Positions 51,318-61,200 of a stretch of DNA of 64,000 nt are shown here, one piece after another. Position 1 is the first letter of the stretch, and every line of letters starts with the position of its first letter. Source of the stretch: an uncultured bacterium (GTDB lineage: Bacteria; Verrucomicrobiota; Kiritimatiellia; RFP12; UBA1067); assembly GCA_902764415.1 (NCBI GenBank), contig CACWVU010000002.1, forward strand, positions 36,696 to 100,695, given 5' to 3'. The notes beneath the pieces are model-generated. The model was not told where the DNA came from and did no database searches. It worked only from the letters and a program-made list of their open reading frames with translations. The position numbers and the translations under genes are program-made.

Positions 51318-52637
51318 ATGAAGACGATCGTTCCAGCAGCCGTCTACAAAATCGACTCCGATCAATCGGCGATCGCCTTGAGCATCGAGGAAACGGCAAG
51401 TTCGCTGCGCCGCATGGCCACGTCGGGCGGGCGGCAGGAAATCCGCGGCAAGGTCCGCGAACTGCTGTCGGCGATTCCGCGTCGGATCCGGTCCGCGCCG
51501 TCCGGCCGTCGCGACCTGTGGAACGCGTGGCGTTCGGCGGTGCTCTCTATTGACCCGAGGAAGCTTCCGTTCCCCTGCGGCGCGCGGTTCCGTCTCTGGC
51601 GCTGGCGGCTGCTGAAGTTGCCAAGGGCAATCGAGGCTCTCGCATACTATTCCGGGACGATGGCCGTGTTCAGGCGGCTGAACCGCGGTGCGAAAAAGGT
51701 GCTCACGTTCCACAATGTCATGCCTGACGCGCTGTGCGCCTTTGACCTGGCGAGCGGAGTGACTATGTCTGCATCGCGGTTCGAGGCGATGATGAGGCGG
51801 CTTTGCCGCCGCTACCGCTTCTCGGCGGACTTCGACGACCCGTCGACGCTCACCGTAACCTTCGACGACGGCTACAGGTGCCAGTTCGAAACCGCCGGGG
51901 AGATACTGCGACGGCTCGGCGTACCCGCGGTGGTGTTCGTGTCGGGTGCGCTGCGGAATGCCGACAGGCCCGAACGGGCGCTGGCCGTGGACCGGCTTCT
52001 CTACTGGGCCTCGTACGCGCCGATGGAGGCGCTTGCCGGGTTCGCGGGCGCCGCGGTATCGTCCAGAGCCGAGTTCTGGCACGAATTCATGAACCCGGCG
52101 TACCGGCGCGACGCCGCCGCGCGGGGCGAGAACGTGTTCGCGAAGGCGGATTCCATCTGGCCGTTCGCGAAGGCGGTGGCGCCGCTCGGAGCCGAGACGC
52201 TGCGTCTGCGCCTGGCCGGGCCCGACGCCGGGCGCGTGGAGCAGTTGAAGGCGGAGGGGTGGAAGATCGGCTGGCACACGAGGACCCACTTCCCGCTCGC
52301 GTTCCTCTCCGACGCCGACGCCGAGTCGGAGCTGACCCCGGACGATCCGTCGTGCCTCGATCTCCCCATGAGCTATCCCTACGGCGAGCCCGTCGCCGTG
52401 TCGCGCCGCGACGAGGAGATCGCCGAGCGGGCCTGTTTCCGCGGGGGGCTTTCGAACCTCGCGGTCCCCGGGGAGCGCGAGAGCCGGTTCTTCATGCCGA
52501 GGATCACCCTTACGGGCGACACGATCGGCGACGAGTCGATGCTGAGCGGCTTCAGATATTTTCTCGAGACCGGCCGTCTGCTGCGGCGGTTCGGACTGGA
52601 AACCAAGGATAACGGAGGAGCAGCCGATGGAGATTGA
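51318..52637 (+). CDS. Polysaccharide deacetylase family protein (CE4-like)
   Basis: 439 aa. The NodB-like domain starts near residue 130 (VLTFHNVMPDAL) and includes the metal-binding VTFDDGYRCQFE and the HTRTH motif in IGWHTRTHFP, with LPMSYPYGEPV near the end. It would remove N-acetyl groups from a sugar or act as a related carbohydrate hydrolase. The first ~125 residues are basic with an unclear role and no clear signal peptide, so it may work on cytoplasmic, lipid-linked intermediates. It overlaps the ACP gene by 11 nt. Confidence 0.82.
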   Translation: MKTIVPAAVYKIDSDQSAIALSIEETASSLRRMATSGGRQEIRGKVRELLSAIPRRIRSAPSGRRDLWNAWRSAVLSIDPRKLPFPCGARFRLWRWRLLKLPRAIEALAYYSGTMAVFRRLNRGAKKVLTFHNVMPDALCAFDLASGVTMSASRFEAMMRRLCRRYRFSADFDDPSTLTVTFDDGYRCQFETAGEILRRLGVPAVVFVSGALRNADRPERALAVDRLLYWASYAPMEALAGFAGAAVSSRAEFWHEFMNPAYRRDAAARGENVFAKADSIWPFAKAVAPLGAETLRLRLAGPDAGRVEQLKAEGWKIGWHTRTHFPLAFLSDADAESELTPDDPSCLDLPMSYPYGEPVAVSRRDEEIAERACFRGGLSNLAVPGERESRFFMPRITLTGDTIGDESMLSGFRYFLETGRLLRRFGLETKDNGGAADGD

Positions 52638-52863
52638 CGAAGAGGTCCGCATGATCGTGGCAGGGGAGCTCGGGCTTGATCCCGCGCTGGTGACGCCGGA
52701 GACCGCGGCGGGCGAATGCAGGGAATGGGATTCGGTGCGCATGGTCGCGATCCTCTCCGCCGTGCAGTCGCGCTTCGGCGTGCAGTTCCCCGAGGAGGAC
52801 CTGTTCGACCTCGTTTCGGTCGGGGCGCTGGCGGACGAGGTGAGAAAGGTCAAATCGGCGTGA
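52627..52863 (+). CDS. Acyl carrier protein
   Basis: A 78-aa acidic four-helix carrier. The phosphopantetheine site is S36 in EWDSVRMVAIL. It differs from fatty-acid ACPs (usually DSL). It ends on the start codon of an adenylating ligase (TGATG), so the pair resembles dedicated carrier/ligase systems such as DltC/DltA. Confidence 0.88.
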   Translation: MEIDEEVRMIVAGELGLDPALVTPETAAGECREWDSVRMVAILSAVQSRFGVQFPEEDLFDLVSVGALADEVRKVKSA

Positions 52864-54320
52864 TGTCGTCCCACAGTCCAATCCTCGATGCGATTTTCCG
52901 CCACGCGGCCGAGACGCCCTCGAAGCCGGCGGTCGTGGACGGCAACGTCGTTGTCACCTATTCCGGCCTCGCGGACGGCATACGCAGGGCGGCGAGCGCG
53001 CTTTCCGGGCTCGGAGTGCGCCGCGGCGACCGCGTCGCGATCTCGGCCCAGAAGGGGACCGGCTATGTGTTCTTCTACTTCGCCTCGCAGTTCATCGGGG
53101 CGGTTAACGTCGTCGTCGATGCGCAGTCAAGCGAGGGCAGGCTCAGGTTCGTCGAAGCGAAGACGCGCCCCGTGCTTTGCCTGGGCTACTCTTCGCCGGA
53201 CGTAAGGTCGCTCGGGTTCGACGAGATCGACCTCTCCGCTGCGTCCGCCGCAGCCGCTCCTGCAGGCGAGGGGGCGTCGCCCGACGACGTCGCCGAGATA
53301 CTCTTCACCACCGGCACCACCGGCGAGCCGAAGGGGGTGTGCCTTTCCCACGCGAACATATTCGCCTCCGCCTCGAACATCAACTCCTTCATCGGCAACA
53401 CCGCCGACGACGTCGAGGTGCTTGCGCTGCCGATATGCCATTCGTTCGGGCTCGGCAGGCTGAGGTGCTGCCTCGTCAAGGGCGCGACAATCGTGCTTCT
53501 CGGCAGCTTCGCGAACCTGCCGCTCTTCTTCCGGGCGCTGGAGCGCCACCAGGCGACCGGCTTCGGCATGGTGCCGGCGGCTTGGGCGTACATCCGCAAG
53601 GTCTCCGGCGACAGGATCGCGAGGTTCGCGCCGCAGATCCGCTACATCGAGATCGGATCGGCCGCGATGCCGCGAGAGCGGAAGGAGGAGCTCGCGAAGA
53701 TGTTTCCCAACACGCGCATCTGCCACCACTACGGCCTCACCGAGGCCAGCCGGGCGGCGTTCATGGAGTACCACGCCGACGCCACCGACCTGAACACGAT
53801 CGGCCGCGAGGTCTGTGCCGAGGTGTCGATCCGCGTGTTCGACGAAGGCGGAAGGCCGCAGCCGGACGGAACGCCGGGCGAGATCTGCGTCAGGGGGAAC
53901 ATGGTCATGAAGGGCTATCTCGACCGCGGGCGGACAGACGTCGATTTCTTCGGGGAGTACTTCCGCACCGGCGACATCGGCTGGCGTTCGCCGGACGGCA
54001 GGCTCTACCTCGCAGGGCGCAAGAAGGAGCTGATCAACGTCGGCGGCAGGAAGGCGAGCCCGTCCGAGATCGAGGACGCTGCGATCTCGCTCGGCGTCGA
54101 GGACTGCATTTGCGCAGCGGCGCCGGATCCGGAGGGGATACTTGGCGAAGTGCCGAAGCTCTACATCCTGAGAAACGGCACCTCGCTTTCGTTCGACGAG
54201 CTGAAGTCGCGGCTCTCGAGCATCCTCGAGCCGTACAAGGTGCCGGTCATGTACGAATGGATAGACGTGATACCGAAGACCGCGAGCGGGAAGAAGCAGC
54301 GGCTGCAGCTGTCGAGCTGA
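52863..54320 (+). CDS. AMP-forming acyl/aminoacyl ligase
   Basis: 485 aa, ANL superfamily. It activates a carboxylate as acyl-AMP and probably loads it on the adjacent ACP. Core motifs: LFTTGTTGEPKGVCLSH (P-loop), the HHYGLTEASR segment, YFRTGDIG, the hinge GRKKELINVGGRKASPSEIE and the catalytic Lys in KTASGKKQR. The substrate (fatty, amino or other acid) cannot be deduced. A GNAT-type transferase follows 13 nt later, which suggests acyl decoration of the glycan. Confidence 0.88.
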   Translation: MSSHSPILDAIFRHAAETPSKPAVVDGNVVVTYSGLADGIRRAASALSGLGVRRGDRVAISAQKGTGYVFFYFASQFIGAVNVVVDAQSSEGRLRFVEAKTRPVLCLGYSSPDVRSLGFDEIDLSAASAAAAPAGEGASPDDVAEILFTTGTTGEPKGVCLSHANIFASASNINSFIGNTADDVEVLALPICHSFGLGRLRCCLVKGATIVLLGSFANLPLFFRALERHQATGFGMVPAAWAYIRKVSGDRIARFAPQIRYIEIGSAAMPRERKEELAKMFPNTRICHHYGLTEASRAAFMEYHADATDLNTIGREVCAEVSIRVFDEGGRPQPDGTPGEICVRGNMVMKGYLDRGRTDVDFFGEYFRTGDIGWRSPDGRLYLAGRKKELINVGGRKASPSEIEDAAISLGVEDCICAAAPDPEGILGEVPKLYILRNGTSLSFDELKSRLSSILEPYKVPVMYEWIDVIPKTASGKKQRLQLSS

Positions 54321-54333
54321 ACGGAGGGCGGCG

Positions 54334-55440
54334 ATGTCTTACGAGTTCAGGAACCTTGACGAATCCACCATTGACGCCGTTGGCGGCGTGCTTGGTGACC
54401 GGTTCTGTCCCGAGGCGGCTCGCGCGGTGCGCAGGCTGCTCGCGAACCCGCTGCGGTCGCCGGGGGACGACGTGGGCGTCGCCGTGTTCAAGGACGGCGA
54501 GGCGGTCGGCGTCACTGCGTCGATAGTCCGTCGGCTGTACATCGGCCGCGAGCCGTTCATCGGCATCAACGGCGGCTTTCTCGCCATGCGCCGCGGCGCC
54601 CCGCCCACGCTTCTCTACGCGCTGCTCAAGAAGGCCCACCGGCCCAGATGGGGAAGTGTCCTTTTCTACAGCAACACCTGTAGCCCGGAGACGGCGAAGG
54701 TCAAGCCGTGCCTCGGGGTCGGGAACAAGGGCCCGGAGACGTGGACGGCGGTGCGCTTCGCGCGGCTCAGGCGGTATCCTTCGCTGCGTCGGCGCGTGAA
54801 GCGGGCGCTCGGGATCAATCTGCCCGCGAGGCTTCCGTTTTCCCGTCCGCCCGTGTCCCCTGCGGAGCTCGCGCGGTCCGGCCGGGTGTTAGCGCTCGAA
54901 ACGAAAAGCGGCGCAAGGGTCGTGGCGAAGGACGGCTTTGCCTGGGCGGACGCGTTCTTCAAGCGGTACCTCGAGAGAAACGAAGGCGTCGTCGGAAGCC
55001 GCACGTCGGCGGAGCTTGCGTGGCTGTTCGGCGACTCGCTCGCGGCGGGGAAGTCAATCCTGCTTGCGGCCGAGGGCCCGGACGGTGTACGGGGCTACAT
55101 CGTCGTCTCCGAGTGTTTCTACGATCCGTCCCGCTGGCTCGTGGTCGACGCGATCGCGGTCGACAACAGCCAGGATGTCCTTGCGGCACTTTTCGACGCG
55201 GCAGTGAAGGTGGTAGCGGCGTACTCGGACGCCGAGCGACTCGGCGTCGCCGGCTTCCCGCCGTCCGTGGCGGAGATTGTCGCGCGGCGGTTCCGGGAGG
55301 TCAGGCCGTCGCCCTGCAATGAATTCGCATGGGGGTTCTCCGACGATGCCGCCGCCGCGAAGTGCGCGCCGGGAATGTCCGGCGGCAAGGGCTGGTTCTT
55401 CGGTCCGTACGACGGCGACTACTGCATCTGTCCGCAGTAG
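54334..55440 (+). CDS. Putative GNAT-fold acyltransferase
   Basis: 368 aa, long enough for two GNAT domains in the manner of FemAB proteins. Visible are an N-terminal FRNLDESTIDAVGGVLGDRF, a core IGINGGFLAMRRGAP, and a C-terminal half with YIVVSECFYDPSRWLVVDAIAV and an AWGF segment typical of acetyltransferase folds. I do not recognise a named family. The position after ACP and ligase makes it the likely transferase of the ACP-bound acyl group to a sugar; this is inference. Confidence 0.65.
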   Translation: MSYEFRNLDESTIDAVGGVLGDRFCPEAARAVRRLLANPLRSPGDDVGVAVFKDGEAVGVTASIVRRLYIGREPFIGINGGFLAMRRGAPPTLLYALLKKAHRPRWGSVLFYSNTCSPETAKVKPCLGVGNKGPETWTAVRFARLRRYPSLRRRVKRALGINLPARLPFSRPPVSPAELARSGRVLALETKSGARVVAKDGFAWADAFFKRYLERNEGVVGSRTSAELAWLFGDSLAAGKSILLAAEGPDGVRGYIVVSECFYDPSRWLVVDAIAVDNSQDVLAALFDAAVKVVAAYSDAERLGVAGFPPSVAEIVARRFREVRPSPCNEFAWGFSDDAAAAKCAPGMSGGKGWFFGPYDGDYCICPQ

Positions 55441-55452
55441 GGCCTGGGGATA

Positions 55453-55461
55453 TGGTATAAT
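55453..55461 (+). promoter_or_regulatory. Extended -10 promoter of msbA, leaderless type
   Basis: TGgTATAAT ends 6 nt before the ATG at 55468. An earlier ATG at 55462 abuts the box and would not be transcribed. No -35 is evident. Confidence 0.75.
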
Positions 55462-55467
55462 ATGCGC

Positions 55468-57441
55468 ATGGGAATCGAGTACAAGAAGGAGTTCTTCGAC
55501 CGGGAGTATTCGCTCGGCGAGACCTACGGACGGGTCTGGAAGTATGCGCGGCGCTACTGGCTTCGCATATTCATTGGCATAGTGACCGGCATGCTTACCG
55601 CCGGCACGCTGCTGCCGATCTTCCAGGTGGTCCAGCCCGCGGTCGAGAGGGTAAGCGCCAACGAGGCGGCGGCGATGGCGGAGAAAATGGAGACCACAGA
55701 GGTTCCCGTCGCGGAGCCTGTTGCCAGGTCCGAGTCTGGCGGCAAGCCTACCAATATTGAGCGCGAACTGGCGGCGAAGTCGCGGCTGCCGTCGTGGTAC
55801 CCTAAGGCGGAGAGGTTGGCGCGCAAGTGCGGCATCGACCTCCAGACGAAGGAGGGCGGAATCTCCGGGGCGCTGCTGCTCATCGCGGTGTTCGTGATTC
55901 CTCTCGTCGCGGCGGTTAGGTTCGGGCTTCTCTTCCTCAGCCAGTACTGCCTCGCCTGGGCGGGCACCAAGGTGGTTGCCGACCTGAGGGTGGAGATCCT
56001 CAGGAAGATACAGGAGCAGTCGCTGCAGTTCCACGGGCGGATCGACGTCGGCCAGCTGATGACGCGCGCGACGGTCGACCCGCAGATGGTGCAGGCGGTG
56101 ATCCAGAACATGCTCGCCGAGCTCGCCCGCGCGCCGTTCGAGATCCTCGTCTCGGTCGGCTTCATCATCTGGTTTGCGGTGAAGAACCAGATGATGCCGA
56201 CGCTGGTGCTGATCGCGGTGGGGATGCCGGCGTTCATGCTGCCGGTGGTGGCGCTCGGCAAGGTGGTGCGCAAGTGGTCGCTGAAGTCGCTCCAGCGCAA
56301 CTCGGTGGTCGGCCAGCGCGTCCACGAGATACTCACCTGCATCCGCGTCGTCAAGGCCTACGACACCGAGGATTTCGAGAACGCCAAGTACGGTGCGGCG
56401 ATGCGCAACCTGGTGGGGGCGACGATGCGCTCCGTGCGCTGGACGCTGATGGTGGCGCCGATGGTGGAGACGGTGGGTATCCTGCTCCTCTGCGGGTTCC
56501 TGGTCTGGTGCTTCACGAGCCACGTCACGCTCGCGAACGTGCTGCCGATGCTCGCGCCACTGCTGCTCATCTACAAGCCGGTCAAGCAGATGTCAAGTCT
56601 GCAGGTGTCGATCGAGGTGACGCGCGCGTCGCTCCAGCGCATCTGGTCCATCCTCGACGCCGACCTGCGCCTGCCGGAGCGGGCGGATGCGGTGGAGAAG
56701 CAGTCGTTCGAACGCGCCGTCGCCTTCGAGGACGTCTCGTTCCGCTACGACACGGCGGACCAGGACGCGGTGTCCCACGCCTCGTTCGAGCTGCCGCGCG
56801 GCAAGATGGTCGCGGTCGTCGGCGGCACCGGATCGGGCAAGACCACGCTCTCGGGCCTGCTTGCGCGGTTCTTCGATCCGCGGGAGGGGCGCATCACGAT
56901 GGACGGAGTCGACCTCCGCGACATGAGGATCTCGGACCTCAGGAAGCTGGTCGGGTCGGTCCAGCAGGAGACGATCCTGTTCAACGACACGATCGAGGAG
57001 AACATCCGCTACGGATCGCCGCACGCGACGCGCGAGCAGATAGTCGCGGCGGCCAAGATGGCCAACGCCCACGAGTTCATCATGTCGCAGCCCGGCGGCT
57101 ACTCGCGGATGTGCGGCGAGAAGGGTTTCGCGCTTTCCGGCGGCGAGCGCCAGCGCATCGCGATTGCGCGCGCCATCCTCCGCAATCCGCCGATTCTCAT
57201 TCTCGACGAAGCGACCAGCGCGCTGGACACGGTCACCGAACGTCTGGTGCAGGACGCGCTGGTAAACCTGATGAAGAACCGTACCGTCTTTGCGATCGCC
57301 CACCGGCTCTCGACAATCCGCGACGCCGATCTCATCCTGGTGATGGACCATGGAGTCATCGTGGAGCGCGGCACCCATACCGAGCTTTACGCCGCGAACG
57401 GAGTGTACCGCAGGCTGTGCGACATGCAGAAGGTCGGGTAG
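55468..57441 (+). CDS. msbA: MsbA-type lipid flippase ABC transporter
   Basis: 657 aa, a half-transporter with fused membrane and ATPase domains. It is the likely flippase of lipid A core or another lipid-linked glycan made by the preceding locus. The NBD has GGTGSGKTTLSG (Walker A), LSGGERQRIAIARA (signature), ILILDEATSALD (Walker B) and the AHRLSTIRDAD H-loop. Between the first two membrane helices lies an unusual ~80-residue extracytoplasmic loop (about residues 50-130), which makes the protein longer than the ~580 aa norm. Other type IV half-transporters remain possible. Confidence 0.85.
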   Translation: MGIEYKKEFFDREYSLGETYGRVWKYARRYWLRIFIGIVTGMLTAGTLLPIFQVVQPAVERVSANEAAAMAEKMETTEVPVAEPVARSESGGKPTNIERELAAKSRLPSWYPKAERLARKCGIDLQTKEGGISGALLLIAVFVIPLVAAVRFGLLFLSQYCLAWAGTKVVADLRVEILRKIQEQSLQFHGRIDVGQLMTRATVDPQMVQAVIQNMLAELARAPFEILVSVGFIIWFAVKNQMMPTLVLIAVGMPAFMLPVVALGKVVRKWSLKSLQRNSVVGQRVHEILTCIRVVKAYDTEDFENAKYGAAMRNLVGATMRSVRWTLMVAPMVETVGILLLCGFLVWCFTSHVTLANVLPMLAPLLLIYKPVKQMSSLQVSIEVTRASLQRIWSILDADLRLPERADAVEKQSFERAVAFEDVSFRYDTADQDAVSHASFELPRGKMVAVVGGTGSGKTTLSGLLARFFDPREGRITMDGVDLRDMRISDLRKLVGSVQQETILFNDTIEENIRYGSPHATREQIVAAAKMANAHEFIMSQPGGYSRMCGEKGFALSGGERQRIAIARAILRNPPILILDEATSALDTVTERLVQDALVNLMKNRTVFAIAHRLSTIRDADLILVMDHGVIVERGTHTELYAANGVYRRLCDMQKVG

Positions 57442-57511
57442 GTCCAGCATCATTCGCATCGCGGGCGGCGGGTGAAATCGCCCGGCGCGCTTGCGCGGCG
57501 CGGGGTAAATA

Positions 57512-57520
57512 TGGTAAAAT
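57512..57520 (+). promoter_or_regulatory. Extended -10 promoter of rpmH operon
   Basis: TGgTAAAAT followed by ACACAAAC. The leader to rpmH is about 26 nt and contains AAAGGAA, so translation is leadered here. Confidence 0.65.
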
Positions 57521-57553
57521 ACACAAACTTTTCAACTGAAAGGAATCAAGAAA

Positions 57554-57691
57554 ATGAAGATGACATGGCAGCCTTCCAAGATCAAGCGGAAGAGGAAAAT
57601 CGGCTATCGCGCGCGTAAGGCGACGAAGGGCGGGCGCAAGGTGCTTGCGCGCCGTCGCGCCAAGGGGCGCAAGCGTCTGACCCAGGTCTGA
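57554..57691 (+). CDS. rpmH: 50S ribosomal protein L34
   Basis: A 45-aa very basic protein. It has the typical [20 protein letters not shown] opening and [16 protein letters not shown] end. The order rpmH, rnpA, yidD, yidC is canonical, but dnaA and oriC are not upstream. Confidence 0.97.
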   Translation: MKMTWQPSKIKRKRKIGYRARKATKGGRKVLARRRAKGRKRLTQV

Positions 57692-57704
57692 CATCGATTA
57701 TCCA

Positions 57705-58040
57705 ATGTCCACGCGGCTCCCCGGCGCGAAGTACAAGCGTGTCTTCGACCGGGGGCGTCCCTTGAGGGGGCGTCTCCTCGCCGCGTGGCGGCTGAAGTCA
57801 GCCGACGCCGACCGCCAGGCCGGCGTCGTGGTTTCCAAGAAGACCTTTCACGACGCGGTCGACCGCAATCGCGCGAAGCGCCTTATGCGCGAGGCGTTCC
57901 GGCTGCTGGTGAAGGACGGCGTCGTGCCCGGGCATACCGAGTGGGTGTTCGTCGCCAGGCGCGCGATCGCCGGGAAGAAGGTGCAGGATGTTGTCCAGGA
58001 TATTGCAGCTTTTTGTGAGGGCGTACCAGGTGACGCTTAG
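57705..58040 (+). CDS. rnpA: Ribonuclease P protein component
   Basis: 111 aa. It assists the catalytic RNA in processing tRNA 5' ends. The RNR motif is present as DRNRAKRLMREAFR, with VVVSKKTFHDAV before it. It overlaps yidD by 53 nt, an overlap common in bacteria. Confidence 0.94.
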   Translation: MSTRLPGAKYKRVFDRGRPLRGRLLAAWRLKSADADRQAGVVVSKKTFHDAVDRNRAKRLMREAFRLLVKDGVVPGHTEWVFVARRAIAGKKVQDVVQDIAAFCEGVPGDA

Positions 58041-58221
58041 TCCGCTCTTCGGCGACTGCTGCCGGTTCACCCCCAGCTGCTCGAACTACATGCTCGAGGC
58101 GCTCAAGGTGCATGGCGCGGCGAAGGGGACGCTGCTGGGGCTCTGGAGGATTTTGCGGTGCCATCCGTTCGGGGCGAAGGGCCCCGACCCGGTGCCGCCG
58201 AAGGGATGTTGGAGGAACTGA
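57988..58221 (+). CDS. yidD: Membrane protein insertion efficiency factor YidD
   Basis: A 77-aa small membrane-associated protein aiding YidC. It has the typical RAYQVTLSPLFGDCCRFTPSCSNYMLEAL with the conserved cysteines, and HPFGAKGPDPVP at the end. It lies 2 nt before yidC. Confidence 0.94.
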   Translation: MLSRILQLFVRAYQVTLSPLFGDCCRFTPSCSNYMLEALKVHGAAKGTLLGLWRILRCHPFGAKGPDPVPPKGCWRN

Positions 58222-58223
58222 AG

Positions 58224-61200
58224 ATGAACAAGAGCGAAAAGATAATCTGTCTGCTGCTGGGCGCGGTTCTCGCCTGGTACATCTGGGGCGAGTTCGGCCG
58301 CGCCAAGGAGCGCGCGAAATACGCGGCGGAGCATCCTGCGGCGGTTGCCGCCGCGACGAATGCCGCGGCGCAGGCCGAGGCCGCGCGGACGGAGTCCGCC
58401 GCCGGTGAAGCGTCCAGGGCGCCCGCGGCGGTAGAGCCAGCCAAGGCGAAGCCGTCGGTGCCGGAGCGGGTCGTCGTGCTCGAGAACGAGGAGCTTAAGC
58501 TGGAGCTTTCCACCTGGGGCGCGGTCGTCAAGAAGGCGACCTTGAAGAAGTACGCGAAGGACTGCGGGGAGATCTCCGACGGGAACCCTCCGGTCGTCTT
58601 TGACTTCGCCGACTCGCCGCTCGGCGCCGGCGCGGTGGTCGAGGCGTTCGAAGTCGCGGAGGAGGGCGCCGATTCCGTCCGCTTCGTCAACGGCGCGAAG
58701 TCCCGCACCATCCGCCTCGGCGCGGACTACCGCATCACCCTCGACGACGACGGGATCGGCGGGGCGGTTTCGCTCGGGCAGATGCGCATGGGCGACTCGA
58801 AGAACGACCTCCTGTCCGTCGACAGCTGGGCGATGGACGCCGGCAAGGGCAAGCCGGGCGTCATCCACCACTGCGAGGGCGACTCCCCGCTCAAGGGCTA
58901 TCTCGTCGGCGGGCTTTCCGGCGGCTGCAGCGGCTCCAAGAGCGCGGCGGGGATGCCCGCGGAGACTTCGGTGAAGTATCCCGGGGCGCAGCAGTGGGTG
59001 GCGGTCAAGAACCGCTTCTTCGTGACCGCGTTCTGCTCGTCGACCGCGGCCAACGCCGGCTTCGACGCGACGGTCGCGCGCGACGTCGGCTCCGCCAACT
59101 ACCGCCCCGCGTCAGTCGCCGCCAGCGTCCTGCTCGCCGACGACGCGGCGAAGCGCACGAGCGTCTTCTACGTCGGCCCCAAGAAGCAGTCGCTCCTTTG
59201 GGACCTCGGGATGAAGGACGTGATGGAGTTCGGCATGTGGCGGTGGATCTGCTATCCGCTCGTCTGGGTGCTCAACCTCTTCTACGGCTGGATTCCCAAC
59301 TTCGGCGTCGCGATCATCCTCCTCACGATCCTCGTGCGGCTCCTCTTCTGGCCGCTTACCCACAAGTCGACGGTGGGCATGAAGAAGATGCAGGAACTCC
59401 AGCCGAAGATGAAGGAGATCCAGGCGAAGTACAAGGACAACCCGCAGCGCATGCAGCAGGAGACCTGGGCGCTCTACCGCGCCGAGAAGGTGAATCCGGC
59501 AAGCTCGTGCCTGCCGATGCTGATCCAGATACCTGTTTTCATCGCGCTCTTCAATGTCTTGAGGTCCGCGGTCGAGCTTCGGTACGCGCCGTTCCTCTGG
59601 ATCGCCGACCTCTCCGAGCCGGAAGGGCTGTTTGCGAGCTGGTTCCCGTTCGGCGGACTCAACCTGCTGCCGATCCTGATGGCGGTCTCGACCGGCCTCC
59701 AGAGCGCGTTCACGCCGTCTACCGGCGACAAGAACCAGCAGCGGATGATGATGGTGTTCATGCCGCTGATGATGCTTGTCATGTTCTACTCGTTCCCGTC
59801 GGCGCTCTCGCTCTACTGGTTCCTCTCCAACCTCTTCTCGATCGTGCAGATGTGGATCATCCGCCGCCAGACGGCGAAGGAGCGCGCGGCGGCCGCGCCC
59901 GCGGTGGAGGTGATCGACCCGCCGTCGACGCGGCAGATGCGCCGCCATGGCGCAGTCCTGCTCGCGCTGGCGCTCGCCCTGCCGGCTCTTTCCGCATCCG
60001 CCCGCACCTTCGAGCTGAAGGCGTGGCGCGGCGAGACGGTGGCCGCGCGACTGCCGGACTCCTGCGAGCTTGGCGCAGCGCCCGCGCCGCTGGCGGTGAA
60101 GGTCGGCGTGATGCGGCCGGTGAAATTCGCCGCCGAGCCGGGCTCGCTGCAGCTCCGCGAGGCGTATGACCGCGTGGAGTGGGGCGGCGCCGGCGCGGGG
60201 CCGAGAGTGGTGGAGGTGTCGGTGCCGGCGGACGCTAAGCCGGGCGTCTACCGCTGCGGGATGATGGAGGTGAAGGTGCTCGACCGCGTGCTGCCGCCGC
60301 CGAAGGAGTGGAAGTACTACCTCGACCTCTGGCAGCATCCGTGGGCGGTCGCGCGCATCGCGGGCGTCAGGCCGTTCTCGAAGGAGCACTACGCGGCGAT
60401 GCGGCCGGTCTGGGAGCTGCTGGCGACGGCGGGGCAGAAGACGCTTACCGTGACCCTCCTCGACGAGCCGTGGGACCACCAGTGCCGCGACGCCTACCAT
60501 TCGATGGTCGAGGGCGGCTTCGCGCTCTTCGACGAGTACGTAGAGTTCGGCCGCAGCTGCGGTCTCGGGCCGGACATCTCCTGCTACACGCTCTGCCCCT
60601 GGAAGCTCAGGGAAAAGCCGGGTACGCCGGAGTTCGAGGCGCGCTGGGCGCCGTTCATCAAGAGTTTTGCCGCGCACCTGAAGGAGAAGGGGTGGTACGA
60701 CGACGTCATCATCGCGATGGACGAGCGCGAGCCGGACCAGGTGAAGGCGGTGGTCGACTTCGTCCACCGCCACGCCCCGGGCCTGCGCATCGCGATGGCC
60801 GGCAACCGGAAGCCGAGTGACTTCAAGGGCATCGACATTGACGTCTATTCGCAGATACTCTCCCACGTCACGCCCGAGTTTCTTTCCGAGTGCGACGGTC
60901 GCCGCGAAAAAGGCTTCAAGACCACATACTACGTCTGCTGCTGGCCGGTCAAGCCGAACACGTTCATGGAGTCCGCCGGCGAGGAGCCGTTCTGGCTCGG
61001 TGCGTACCCTGCGTTTGCGGGAATGGACGGTTTCCTGCGCTGGGCGTGGAACAGCTGGCCGGAGGATCCGCTCGCCGACGCCGGCTACGGCGACTGGCGC
61101 GCGGGCGACACCTTTCTCGCATATCCAGGCGGAGAGCCGAGCTGGCGCTTCCTCGAACTGCGCAACGGCATAGCCGCGGCGGAGAAGGCGCGTATCCTGC

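Noticed and set aside
55462..55467. Start of msbA at the ATG at 55462
   Set aside because: It directly abuts the TATAAT box and would lie upstream of the transcription start.
57442..57553. Replication origin next to rpmH/rnpA/yidD/yidC
   Set aside because: No dnaA gene, no DnaA-box cluster and no AT-rich unwinding region were seen; msbA precedes rpmH.
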